This document shows positions 14,959 through 23,647 of a stretch of DNA of 37,551 nucleotides, in pieces. The notes beneath the pieces are model-generated. The model worked only from the letters and a program-made list of their open reading frames with translations, made no database searches and was not told the origin of the DNA. Position numbers and translations under genes: made by a program. The stretch is from the NCBI GenBank assembly GCA_016840125.1, contig JAEOSY010000121.1, forward strand, positions 1-37,551. Direction: 5' to 3'. Position 1 is the stretch's first letter. Every line of letters starts with the position of its first letter. This DNA is from Candidatus Helarchaeota archaeon. Its GTDB lineage: Archaea > Asgardarchaeota > Lokiarchaeia > Helarchaeales > HEL-GB-A.

Positions 14959-17922
14959 CTATATCACCTCTGGAATTAGTATAATAAAATTGCTGCCTTT
15001 TGAATAATCTCCTTGAACCCTATCTTCAACCCAAATGTGGCCACTATAACTAGTAATTATTTGTTTAACTAGTGATAATCCTAACCCCCTTCCACCAACG
15101 CGTTTCTCCCCTTTATATCCTCTTTCAAATATCAATTCTTTCCGGTTATCCTCTATTCCTATCCCATTATCCTTGAACTCCATTTTTAGATATGATTTAC
15201 CCGCCTTTTGTTGTCTCGTTATTTGGATTGAAATTTCTATTCTTGAATTTTCATTATGTCGAACGGCATTACCTATAATGTTTTCAAAAACGTCAATCAG
15301 GAGTTCATTTGCCGTAATATCAAGTGATTTATCGGGGCAATCAACGCGAATATCAAGAGGTTTCTTAGAATTTCCGATTTTCGCACTTTTTATCACTAGA
15401 TTTAGTGTATCGAGAACCTTAATTGATTTAAATGAGCTTTTTACTTCATCCAGCATCGAGAACTTTTGAACATTCACGACTAAACTTGCCCCCCTCTCTA
15501 CTTGTTCTCCAATATTGTTCAGTTTTAATTTTGCCTTTTCACTTTGTTCGGGGTCATCCATATAATGTAATCCTACCTCAAGTGAGGTTAGGATATTCTG
15601 GAGAATATTATTGATGTCATGCGCGAAAAGGTCCTTGTAAAAATTCGCGCGATTGTAAGAATGACGATATTTTTCTTCGGATTTTTGTAATTCTAGCTCC
15701 GTCCGCTTGCGATCTGTGATATCCCTAAGTAAAGCAACGAGCTTTTGGGTTTTTCCCTCTGTTACAAAATTACCTTTCCCGGACACATAGACATAATGCC
15801 CATTTTTATGACGCAATCGAAATTCTATTGATACTCCAACTTGAGTCTCTATTGTAGCTTTTATTGCTTCTGCGACAGAGGTTAAATCATCTGGATGGGT
15901 ATAAGAGAGTGCATTTGTTCCAATTACATCATCGACTGTATATCCTAGAATGTCATATACCTGAGGACTAACATACGTAATGGTCCCATCCAGTTTGATT
16001 TCAAGTATTTCATCCAAGAGATTATTTATTAGAAACCGATATTTTTCTTCGGATTCCTGTAGCTGTTCCTCTGCTTGCTGGCGCTCGGTGATATCTTTTA
16101 CAAAGGCGCCTATTTTAATAGGATTTCCCTCCTTATCTTTGATTAACCATGCCGTTAATGCAATTAGGATCACTTTTCCATCTTTTCTAATATACTCCTT
16201 CTCAAAGGTTCCATATCCCTGCCCCATGAAAGATTTCATCGCCTCTGCTTCCGGTTCATGCCATTTTTCCGGAGTAATGGACCTGAAATGAATATCTTTA
16301 AGCTCTTCTACTGTATACCCAAGCATATCTTGATACGCCTGATTCGCTTCAAGGAAATTTCCATCCACCGTCGTAATGACGATACCATCTGGGCTTGTAT
16401 CAAAGAGCGTTCGATACCTCTCTTCGCTACTACGTAGTGCCGCCTCCGCTTGTTTACGTTCAGTCATGTCCATCAGCAACCCACGCAAGCCAATCACCTG
16501 ATTCCCCATATAAATAGGACTGCTGGAAGAACGCACCCAACGTATTTCGCCCGATTTGGTTAGAATCCGATATTCATTTGAAACCGTCTGTCCTGAAAGG
16601 ATACTCTGAACGTTCTTAATGAGGCGTGGTAAGTCTTCTTGGTGGACGAACTCAATGATACGTCGCCCCATGAGTTCTGACGGACTATATCCAATGAGCA
16701 ATTCTATGCTGGGGCTGACATAGGACACAATTCCCTTCTGATCAACAGTATAAATGACTTCATTTATTTTTTCTACCAAATTGCGGTATTTCTTCTCGCT
16801 CTCTTGTATAGCCGCCTCCATCTGCTTACGTTTGGTGATCTCTCTTATAACCGCCACAATACTTTTTCCGTTTTCATGCAAATTCAGATTTACTGAAAAC
16901 CAACGGTCTCGATAGTCTAACCTAAGAAAGTACTCAAAGTTCTCACTTTTCCCAGTCTCCCTCACTCTCTTAGAAACCTCAGTATAAGGTTGGGTGATTT
17001 CTAAGGGCAATAAATCCTTTATGTTTTTTTTAGAGAACTCTTCTGGAGATAAAAAAAGAGTGATATCCTTGGAGGGATAATATTCTGAAAAATGATCGTT
17101 TTCATCAAGAACGAGAATGAGATCGTTAATAGATTGGACGAGCGTTCGATACTTTTTCTCGCTCCCTCGCATCGCCTCCTCTGCACGCTTACGTTTGGTG
17201 ATATCTCTATGAACCGCAATTATTTGGTAGGGCTTGCCTTTAGTATCCTTTAGAGCCGACAGATTAACGCTTGCCTGGAATCGTGTTCCATTTTTTCTTA
17301 TAGTCTTAAACTCTTCTGATATTAATTCACCTGAAAGCGATCTTTCCAGTGCTTCAAAGTACTTTTGTACATCTTGTTTGTCTATGAATATTTCTCCCGG
17401 AGTTCTTCCAATAGCCTCCTCTTTTGTATAACCATGCTGTAGAACTGTTGCTTGATTAATATAAACGATTCTTCCTTGCGGATCAATGATGGTAATTCCG
17501 TCAACCATGCTCTCCATTATATTCTCTAGCTTATTCCTTTCAGCCACGATCCTTTCCTCCGCACGCTTACGCTCAGCGATATCAGTAGCAATCAATGTCG
17601 CACCAACAACTTTTCCCCCGATTTTGACAGGACCTACGTAGGTCTCAAACCATATAATTTTCCCAGAAATCTTTGCTTTAGTTTCAAACTTTCCTGTCTC
17701 ACCAGTCTGAAAGACCTGCTCGAGTACTTTTTTCATGGCATTGTGACTTGCGGGCTCTGTGAAATCATAGATACTTCTCCCGATTACACTTTCAACGGGC
17801 TGCCCTGAAATGGTACGATTAATGGATTGAATCTTTCCAGCACGATTTGCAATGATGATAACATTGGGCGCATTCTCTGTCAAGGAACGCCATTTATCTT
17901 CAAAACCAAATAAATTACTCAT
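14959..17922 (-). CDS. soluble multi-PAS sensor histidine kinase
   Basis: 987 aa. Six PAS/PAC sensory units follow one another, beginning roughly at residues 8, 130, 255, 375, 495 and 620. Each is introduced by a line like SEEKYRTLF or ENIMESMVDG and closed by a DITxRKxAE linker. The transmitter follows: an H-box-like helix LFAHDINNILQNIL whose His is the likely phosphorylation site, the N box ENIIGNAVRHN, the G1 box DNGIGI and the G2 box GGRGLGLSL. There are no membrane segments, so it senses a cytoplasmic cue. The start is ATG 17922 with GAGG eight bases upstream; a GTG at 17943 is in frame but less well placed. A TATA-like TATAAAAAG lies on the minus strand near 18031-18040. The receiver gene follows immediately. 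Confidence 0.9.
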   Translation of the reverse strand: MSNLFGFEDKWRSLTENAPNVIIIANRAGKIQSINRTISGQPVESVIGRSIYDFTEPASHNAMKKVLEQVFQTGETGKFETKAKISGKIIWFETYVGPVKIGGKVVGATLIATDIAERKRAEERIVAERNKLENIMESMVDGITIIDPQGRIVYINQATVLQHGYTKEEAIGRTPGEIFIDKQDVQKYFEALERSLSGELISEEFKTIRKNGTRFQASVNLSALKDTKGKPYQIIAVHRDITKRKRAEEAMRGSEKKYRTLVQSINDLILVLDENDHFSEYYPSKDITLFLSPEEFSKKNIKDLLPLEITQPYTEVSKRVRETGKSENFEYFLRLDYRDRWFSVNLNLHENGKSIVAVIREITKRKQMEAAIQESEKKYRNLVEKINEVIYTVDQKGIVSYVSPSIELLIGYSPSELMGRRIIEFVHQEDLPRLIKNVQSILSGQTVSNEYRILTKSGEIRWVRSSSSPIYMGNQVIGLRGLLMDMTERKQAEAALRSSEERYRTLFDTSPDGIVITTVDGNFLEANQAYQDMLGYTVEELKDIHFRSITPEKWHEPEAEAMKSFMGQGYGTFEKEYIRKDGKVILIALTAWLIKDKEGNPIKIGAFVKDITERQQAEEQLQESEEKYRFLINNLLDEILEIKLDGTITYVSPQVYDILGYTVDDVIGTNALSYTHPDDLTSVAEAIKATIETQVGVSIEFRLRHKNGHYVYVSGKGNFVTEGKTQKLVALLRDITDRKRTELELQKSEEKYRHSYNRANFYKDLFAHDINNILQNILTSLEVGLHYMDDPEQSEKAKLKLNNIGEQVERGASLVVNVQKFSMLDEVKSSFKSIKVLDTLNLVIKSAKIGNSKKPLDIRVDCPDKSLDITANELLIDVFENIIGNAVRHNENSRIEISIQITRQQKAGKSYLKMEFKDNGIGIEDNRKELIFERGYKGEKRVGGRGLGLSLVKQIITSYSGHIWVEDRVQGDYSKGSNFIILIPEVI

Positions 17923-18370
17923 TCTAATATCCTCTATACACACCCTAAAAATGATAAAATTGCAAGGATTTAGTCTATTTTAAATAATTTTGTGTTTTTT
18001 TTACCTGCAACGAGGTGTGTGTATTATTCTTTTTATACTTTTCATTACAAATTAAAAAATAAGCAAAAATTTCCCTCAAATTTAGGGAAGGTAAATTAGG
18101 TCTTCATAGATATCTAATCGCTAATTGAAGAATATATTATATCTATGAGCTACCATGCAAAATCATCCGCTGATAAAACCAACCCAATGAGATTGCCCAG
18201 GTGCAAAATATCGTAAGCATACGGTCCGGCTGATATAGATTGGATAGAAAAGTTTTTGTGGTTCCTTTTTCAAAATGCTATAAAATGGAGGACTTCAGTT
18301 CCAAAATTATTAAATAACTCTTCAAGCTTCAAAAAGATCTGATAAAGATAATTCCAGTGCGGGACTTAAG
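17923..18370. other. gene-free stretch between kinase and longin-GTPase genes
   Basis: 448 nt between divergent genes. It contains the probable kinase promoter (TATA-like at 18031-18040, minus strand) and a decayed MetRS fragment at 18153-18279, listed separately. The remainder is AT-rich with no other recognisable content. Confidence 0.5.
18153..18279 (-). pseudogene. MetRS relic: tail fragment joined to head fragment
   Basis: On the minus strand, 18153-18233 translates as SAGPYAYDILHLGN and then LIGLVLSADDFAW before a stop. This aligns without gaps to the MetRS start (SAWPYAYGIPHLGN, LIGSVLSADVFAR) and includes the HIGH motif. Immediately before it, in another frame, about 18242-18279 gives ILKKEPQKLFYPIY, matching the C-terminal end of the shortened paralogue (IKKPQKLFPPVY). 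The order tail-then-head on one strand suggests what remains after deletion between tandem MetRS-like copies. It is too short and frame-broken to be functional. Confidence 0.7.
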
Positions 18371-19528
18371 TTGAAAAAACAGTTAATTAATGGCATTCTT
18401 TATTCAAAATATGATGCAGAGGAAGGACCAGTTCCAGAAGCATGGACCCCCGCAACCTTATCTCCAAATATTAGAAATCTCGCCAGCACGAAATCTGTGG
18501 GGCTTTTAGTGGGACAAGACGGTTCAATTACAGAGGATTTGGCTTTTTTTCCATTTCCTTCACTTAATCTGAAAGGATTGATTAAAAATATCAAGATTCC
18601 GAGTCCAGAGGCAGAGAGCGATGCGGTTGATGGAGCCCTAACAGTACTTTTTAGCGAAGGGAATGATTCCATTTACTACAAATATCTTGACAATCTTAAA
18701 GAGGAGTTCAACAAAGCGGCAGAAAAATTTATCAAATTAGAAGAGGGCAAAGCGCAAAAACAAGAAATTATTGGTGAATTAAATGGGTTTAATCAAAGCC
18801 TGCTGCAATTATTGAATGAATTGCGTGATGCTGAACTTTCGTCGAAAACTGAAGCATTTGCAACGTCCACAGAAGAAGTGGATGAAGGAGATTTTTATCG
18901 ATTTAAAGTAATTATATGTGGAGATCCTGCGGTCGGTAAAACTTCCACCGTACTCAGATTCACTGATCAAGCCTTCAGAAGATCTTATATTCCCACCATC
19001 GGCACAAATATTACAGAAAAAAATGTGAATATAGATGGTAACTCAGTCCAATTTGTGATTTGGGATATCGCAGGGCAGAGTAAATTCCAGACTATGAGAA
19101 AACATTTCTATAACGGTGCCGTTGGCCAGTTATTATTATTCGATTTAACCCGTTCTGAGACTTTCGATAATATTCCAAGTTGGTTTCAGGATATAAAATC
19201 AACTATGAAAAAGGAATTAAAGGGGTTTCTTTTAGGAAACAAAAATGATTTAGTTGATAAAAGGCAAGTGGATGAGGCTAAAATCAAGGCTCTTGCAACT
19301 AAATTGGACCTCGATCACATTGAAACTTCGGCACTAACTGGAGAAAATGTGGATGAAGCTTTTTTTAGATTAGGACGAATATTAATCCCAGAAAAATATG
19401 AAATCCTTATAGATGCGAAAGAAGTAGAAACTAAGGTAGCTGAGGTAACAGAATCTGACTTTTATAAACGAATCGCAGAACAAGCTAAGAAGATTAGAGA
19501 AGCCAAGAAGAAAGCTAGTTCCGGCTAG
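18371..19528 (+). CDS. longin-like domain fused to a Ras/Rab-type GTPase
   Basis: 385 aa. Residues 1-125 form an alpha-beta domain of longin/roadblock character (INGILYSKYDAEEGP, VGLLVGQDGSITEDLAFF, ALTVLFSEGNDSIYYKYL). A helical linker rich in Glu and Lys runs to about 170. Residues 175-350 are a complete Ras-superfamily G domain: P-loop GDPAVGKTS (184-192), switch I PTIGTNI with Thr209, WDIAGQSKF (switch II, 231-239), NKND (290-293) and ETSAL (318-322). The C terminus is a Lys-rich helix without a prenylation cysteine. The start is TTG 18371 with GGGA six bases upstream. Fusing a longin-like domain to a GTPase is unusual. A paralogous N terminus begins at the right end of the window. Confidence 0.85.
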   Translation: MKKQLINGILYSKYDAEEGPVPEAWTPATLSPNIRNLASTKSVGLLVGQDGSITEDLAFFPFPSLNLKGLIKNIKIPSPEAESDAVDGALTVLFSEGNDSIYYKYLDNLKEEFNKAAEKFIKLEEGKAQKQEIIGELNGFNQSLLQLLNELRDAELSSKTEAFATSTEEVDEGDFYRFKVIICGDPAVGKTSTVLRFTDQAFRRSYIPTIGTNITEKNVNIDGNSVQFVIWDIAGQSKFQTMRKHFYNGAVGQLLLFDLTRSETFDNIPSWFQDIKSTMKKELKGFLLGNKNDLVDKRQVDEAKIKALATKLDLDHIETSALTGENVDEAFFRLGRILIPEKYEILIDAKEVETKVAEVTESDFYKRIAEQAKKIREAKKKASSG

Positions 19529-19654
19529 ACAACAGAGGCTTATATCGCCTACAAAGCAATTATCCATATTATTTAATCAATGATAATAAGTCCAATTACA
19601 CTATTGAATATATCTCTGGTCGTGCTCGGAAAAATAAAGAAAAAAAGGGTAGGA

Positions 19655-20914
19655 TTATGTTCCTTCGTCATAACTGGTTAGATATTTTTCCTGTTCGGGA
19701 GTTAACTTATCGATTTGTACACCCATGGATTCTAATTTTAAAGCTGCTACCTTACTATCGATTTCGTATGGTACTTTATAGACGTCTGGTTTCAAGGTTT
19801 TTCCTCTATTTACTATGTACTCAGCGCATAGGGATTGGTTGGCAAAACTCATATCCATGACTTCACTTGGATGTCCCTCCGCTGCAGCTAGATTCACGAG
19901 TCTCCCTTCCGCTAGTAGATAGACTTTCCTGCCATTCTTTAATGTGTATTCTTCCACATTTGGTTTAATTTTCCGTTTTCCTTTGGAAGCTGCCTCAAGG
20001 TCGGGAATATTAATTTCCACGTTGAAATGGCCTGAATTTGCTAAAATTACACCATCCTTCATAACATCAATGTGTTCCTTTCGTACTACATCTTTATTTC
20101 CTGTGGCACTTACTATAACATCTGCAATTTTCGCTGCCTCCTTCATAGTCATCACCCAATAACCATCCATGGCGCTTCTGAGAGCAGCGACCGGCTCAAC
20201 CTCTGTAATAATTACATGGGCGCCCAAGCCACTTGCCCGCATGGCAATACCTTTTGAACAATGCCCATAACCAGCTACCACGAACTTTTTCCCAGCAATC
20301 ATCATGGCTGTAGCTCGAAGAATTCCATCCATTGTACTTTGACCAGTTCCATAAATATTATCAAAATCCCACTTGGTTTCAGCATCATTAATAGCAATAA
20401 CGGGAAATTTCAACACTCCATCTTTTGCCATTGCCCGTAATCGTATCACTCCTGTTGTTGTTTCCTCGCAACCTCCGATAATATTCTTAATTAAATCGGG
20501 TCTTTCGGTGTGAGAGACATTGATTAAATCCGCGCCATCATCGAGGGTTATATTTGGTTTCTCATCTAGGACCTTATTGACGCACCAGTAATATTCATCG
20601 TGGTTCTCACGCCACGCAAAAGTCTTGATACCTTCTTCAACTAAAGCAGCAGCAACATCATCTTGAGTAGAGAGTGGATTTGATGCACAAAGTGTTACAT
20701 CCGCTCCACCAGCTTTCAATGTCAATACAAGATTCGCTGTTTCTTTTGTTACATGAAGGCAAGCGCCGAGCTTTAAGCCCTTCAATGGTTTCTCTTTCTC
20801 GAAACGTTCTTTTATTTTCATTACAACTGGCATATTTGCAGCAGACCATTCGATCGCTAGCTTTCCTTGTGGAGCGAGGTTCATATCCTTTACTTTATAA
20901 TCTTCATCAGTCAT
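19655..20914 (-). CDS. ahcY: S-adenosylhomocysteine hydrolase
   Basis: 419 aa, archaeal-type AhcY, an NAD-dependent cytosolic enzyme that splits S-adenosylhomocysteine into adenosine and homocysteine and so relieves product inhibition of methyltransferases. Several methyltransferases are encoded in this window. Visible features are the ETANLVLTLKAGGADVTLC substrate-domain segment, CEETTTGVIRL, the FDNIYGTGQSTMDGILRAT region, the NAD-binding GYGHCSKGIAMRASGLGA (family usually GYGxCGKG) and NSGHFNVEI. ATG 20914 is preferred over GTG 20923. There is a long AT-rich gap upstream. The gene is convergent with the longin-GTPase gene, 126 nt apart. Confidence 0.93.
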   Translation of the reverse strand: MTDEDYKVKDMNLAPQGKLAIEWSAANMPVVMKIKERFEKEKPLKGLKLGACLHVTKETANLVLTLKAGGADVTLCASNPLSTQDDVAAALVEEGIKTFAWRENHDEYYWCVNKVLDEKPNITLDDGADLINVSHTERPDLIKNIIGGCEETTTGVIRLRAMAKDGVLKFPVIAINDAETKWDFDNIYGTGQSTMDGILRATAMMIAGKKFVVAGYGHCSKGIAMRASGLGAHVIITEVEPVAALRSAMDGYWVMTMKEAAKIADVIVSATGNKDVVRKEHIDVMKDGVILANSGHFNVEINIPDLEAASKGKRKIKPNVEEYTLKNGRKVYLLAEGRLVNLAAAEGHPSEVMDMSFANQSLCAEYIVNRGKTLKPDVYKVPYEIDSKVAALKLESMGVQIDKLTPEQEKYLTSYDEGT

Positions 20915-21123
20915 TTTATTCACTATTTATAATTGTTGTATTCGCTATTTTGAATGATTAGCTTATAAATTTTCTTACGATTTTCGAATAGTTTGCTGAT
21001 TAACTAAGTTGATTATTGTGCAGTTGATAACTTTTTAGATCGTTTTTATTGAAAATAATCTTTTTATAATATTACAATATCTAGAAAATTCAATTCATCA
21101 ATTATTAATACGGAGTGATTAGA

Positions 21124-21348
21124 ATGGATCAAGCAGTTAAAGATTTAATTAGTGAGCGCGCAGAAGCTGGGCAAGAGATTAGCGTAATTTTCAGTGAAGC
21201 TGGTTTTAATCAAAGAGACGGAAACATAAGAGGAAAAATTAGTGGCTGGATCGGTGATAGTGATTATCTACTGATTATTACTAAAGCAAAATTTCAAGTA
21301 CGAACGAATATGAACGAAGTTTTAGCGTTTTACTTCTGGAATCCCTAA
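21124..21348 (+). CDS. small protein, unknown function
   Basis: 74 residues starting at ATG 21124 with GGAGTGAT directly upstream, a strong SD. A GTG at 21115 is in frame but lies within that SD. The sequence opens with a helix (MDQAVKDLISERAEAGQEI) and then alternates strands (ISVIFSEAGF, GNIRGKISGWIGDSDYLLII, KAKFQVRTNMNEVLAFYFWN), suggesting a compact alpha-beta or small-barrel fold. No cysteines or catalytic motif are seen. It is followed by a T-rich run near 21360 that could terminate transcription. The coding call is reasonably firm; the family is not recognised. Confidence 0.6.
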   Translation: MDQAVKDLISERAEAGQEISVIFSEAGFNQRDGNIRGKISGWIGDSDYLLIITKAKFQVRTNMNEVLAFYFWNP

Positions 21349-21518
21349 TTTTTTTATCCTCCTTTTTTTTTAAAAACAAATTTCTATTTTCGATTTAGAA
21401 GTCCTTATTGTGGTTTCCAGCAATCTCAAGTGTATTTTTCATCCTATTTAACTAATAGAAATATTACTTATTTTATAATTTCTGAATTAGTTGCATAATA
21501 TTTATTAGTAAAATTTGT

Positions 21519-21537
21519 CACCCTATAACTAAGGGTG
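21519..21537. promoter_or_regulatory. inverted repeat over the SD of the Lrp-type gene
   Basis: CACCC at 21519-21523 and GGGTG at 21533-21537 form a 19-bp near-palindrome. The right arm is the SD of the double-Lrp gene. It could be the autoregulatory binding site of that Lrp-type protein or an RNA hairpin that hides the SD. Both would repress the gene. Confidence 0.35.
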
Positions 21538-21543
21538 AAGATT

Positions 21544-22461
21544 TTGAGTAGTCTTCTGGACGAGATGGATTATAAAATTATTGAGATCTTAAAACAAGAT
21601 CACCGGAAGCCTAATACAGAAATAGCAAAAGAACTCGGTGTATCGCGAAATACTGTAAATATTAAAATAAGAAGACTGATCAAGGAAAAGATTATTCAGA
21701 ATTATGTAATAACTGTGGATCCCAACTGGTTTTTTCAAAAAACATTTTTTATCGAGATTAAAACCAATCCTCATGAACCATGGCTGGCTGATCAACTTCA
21801 ACATTTACCCGAATGCGAGTGGATTGATGGAATCATCGGAGAATATTCGTTAATTATTAAATGTGCGATTAAAGATGACTTCAATGCCACTTTAAATCGA
21901 ATCGATTCCCTTATGGCAAAAAGTGCCTCTAAAAAATACCAAATTATTGATACCATTCATTGTTATAAGGAAAATGGTTACAGGTTTGAGAAGACGTATA
22001 AAATCAATCAGCCACTCGATCAGAAAGATCAACTGTTAATCGAGATCCTACATAATCAAGGGAAAAAACAACTGACTACGAACCAGATCAGCCAACTTCT
22101 TAAAAAAGAAGGAGTGCAGATATCCCAACCTGCTGTTTTTAAAAGAATTAAGAAGTTAGAGGATAGAAAAATCATTGAAGGCTTTACTATTTCACTTAAC
22201 TATAAAAACTTTGGATTCAAAACAAAATTTTTCGTTCGCATAAAAGTTGATCCTGCCAGTTATGACTCGATTGCTCTAGAATTCCTTTCTCAACAACCCC
22301 AAATATATGATTTATATCGTACAGGTGAGAATTACGGCTTATTGGCCATTGTTCGAACCCCTGATATCGATTCTTACAATAAATTTATTCAAGAGCTATA
22401 TACTGATTCACGGATCCTAGATACCCACACCACTTTAGTATTAGAGGAAAGCAAAAAATAG
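21544..22461 (+). CDS. double Lrp/AsnC-type transcription regulator
   Basis: 305 aa containing two complete Lrp/AsnC modules in tandem. Module 1 has a winged helix (EMDYKIIEILKQDHRKPN, IAKELGVSRNTVNIKIRRL) and a RAM-like ligand domain (residues 60-150). Module 2 repeats this (DQKDQLLIEILHNQGKKQL, QISQPAVFKRIKKLEDRKII, then KTKFFVRIKVDPASYDSI to the end). Normal Lrp proteins have one module of about 150 aa, so this is an internally duplicated form. The start is taken as TTG 21544, five bases after GGTGA; GTG 21535 is in frame but lies within the SD. An inverted repeat covers the SD. The ligand and targets are unknown. Confidence 0.85.
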   Translation: MSSLLDEMDYKIIEILKQDHRKPNTEIAKELGVSRNTVNIKIRRLIKEKIIQNYVITVDPNWFFQKTFFIEIKTNPHEPWLADQLQHLPECEWIDGIIGEYSLIIKCAIKDDFNATLNRIDSLMAKSASKKYQIIDTIHCYKENGYRFEKTYKINQPLDQKDQLLIEILHNQGKKQLTTNQISQLLKKEGVQISQPAVFKRIKKLEDRKIIEGFTISLNYKNFGFKTKFFVRIKVDPASYDSIALEFLSQQPQIYDLYRTGENYGLLAIVRTPDIDSYNKFIQELYTDSRILDTHTTLVLEESKK

Positions 22462-22510
22462 TGGTTATAACAAATTTATTTAGAAAATAATCAAAATCCT
22501 GGCGAAATTC

Positions 22511-23020
22511 GTGACAGAATCAAAGAATGCTTGTGATGTTTGTGGTCGAAAAATAGTCGGTAAGCCGCAATTTCGCTTTTTTGAAGGAGCTCGGCTAATG
22601 GTTTGTGATATCTGTGCGAGATTTGCTGAAAAGCAGCAACCTCCGCAAAAAGAACCCAGTGGTTACAAATCTAAGCAATATCCTCCGCGACCAAAACGAA
22701 AAATCCCTAGACGTTCCAGGCAAGATCTTGAACTCCGTGAGGATTATGCAGAGACTATACGAAAAGCTAGGGAAAAGAAGAAATGGACCCAGAATGAACT
22801 TGCCAATGAGCTGTTAGAGCGACTTTCTTTGGTCCGCCGTGTTGAAAGCGGAAAAATGAAACCCAATGTGGCTGTTATTGAAAAATTTGAAAAAGCACTC
22901 AATATTACTCTGATGGTCTCTACAAGTGATATCCCTGAAGTGAAAATGGACTCTAAACTCCCCAGTGATATGACCCTCGGTGATGTTGTCCATCTTAAGA
23001 CCAAGAAAAAGCAAGAATAA
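22511..23020 (+). CDS. multiprotein bridging factor 1 homologue (archaeal MBF1)
   Basis: 169 aa with the archaeal MBF1 layout: an N-terminal zinc ribbon (CDVCGRK at about 9-15, then CDIC near 33), a basic Pro-rich linker (KRKIPRRSRQDLELREDY) and a Cro/C1-type helix-turn-helix (IRKAREKKKWTQNELANEL, LSLVRRVESGKMKPNVAVI). Eukaryotic MBF1 bridges TBP and activators; archaeal members associate with the translation machinery. It starts at GTG 22511. It is convergent with aTrm56, and the two coding ends are 1 nt apart. Confidence 0.9.
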   Translation: MTESKNACDVCGRKIVGKPQFRFFEGARLMVCDICARFAEKQQPPQKEPSGYKSKQYPPRPKRKIPRRSRQDLELREDYAETIRKAREKKKWTQNELANELLERLSLVRRVESGKMKPNVAVIEKFEKALNITLMVSTSDIPEVKMDSKLPSDMTLGDVVHLKTKKKQE

Positions 23021-23021
23021 A

Positions 23022-23567
23022 TCACTCTATGTCATTTTTTTTAAAGTCTCGGACAATCTTCCTATCTTTAGAGGGCAGAATTTCCATTTTGGCTCTTTCA
23101 AACTTCTTCTCAAATTCTTTGCCTTGAAAAAAATAATCTAAGAAAACTGCCAATGCTGCAATTTCCGAATGCGGTTGATTTGTAATTGAAATATTATGAT
23201 CAGCTAACTCATATACTTCTCGCGGTACTTTGCTGGCGCCAACAACTATGAGCTTGTTTTTTTGAGAGGTTCGAATCTCTTCTATAACCTCCGGGAGTGG
23301 TAAACCGTAAGCTGTAAGATGAATTATTTCGCCTCCATTATTTCTCCAATTTTTCAAAAATTTGATACTTTTCACACCCATTTCGATAGAAAAATTTCCA
23401 CCAAACCTATCTACTATATCAATTATAGTTTCTTGTACTGTAGAATCACTAATATCACCGATAACAATTCCATCCGCCCCAAAAGCTCGAGCTACTAGAC
23501 CAATATGGGTTGTGATTCGTTTATCTCGTTCATACCGATGCCCCATACGCAAAACAACAATTTTCAA
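23022..23567 (-). CDS. tRNA (cytidine56-2'-O)-methyltransferase aTrm56
   Basis: 181 aa of the SPOUT-type archaeal Trm56 family, which methylates the ribose of C56 in the tRNA T loop. Diagnostic segments are the start VVLRMGHRYERDKRITTHIGL, AFGADGIVIGD, IIHLTAYGLPLPEVI, LIVVGASKVPREVYELAD and the trefoil-knot region HSEIAALAVFLDYFFQG. It starts at TTG 23567. With TrmI and the TtuA-like enzyme at the left end, this is another T-loop-directed activity in the window. It is divergent from the DUF2110-type gene across 80 nt, which must hold both promoters. Confidence 0.9.
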   Translation of the reverse strand: MKIVVLRMGHRYERDKRITTHIGLVARAFGADGIVIGDISDSTVQETIIDIVDRFGGNFSIEMGVKSIKFLKNWRNNGGEIIHLTAYGLPLPEVIEEIRTSQKNKLIVVGASKVPREVYELADHNISITNQPHSEIAALAVFLDYFFQGKEFEKKFERAKMEILPSKDRKIVRDFKKNDIE

Positions 23568-23647
23568 CTTTACTCACAATCACATGTTCCAATAAGTTTT
23601 TGATGTTTGATTCCTAGGGAATCTTCACTTATAGATTTTAAAATTGA

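Noticed and set aside
15600..17800. DNA repeats within the kinase gene as a mobile or CRISPR-like array
   Set aside because: The recurring short stretches are the codons of the PAS-to-PAS linkers (SEEKYR and DITxRK lines), diverged and in frame.
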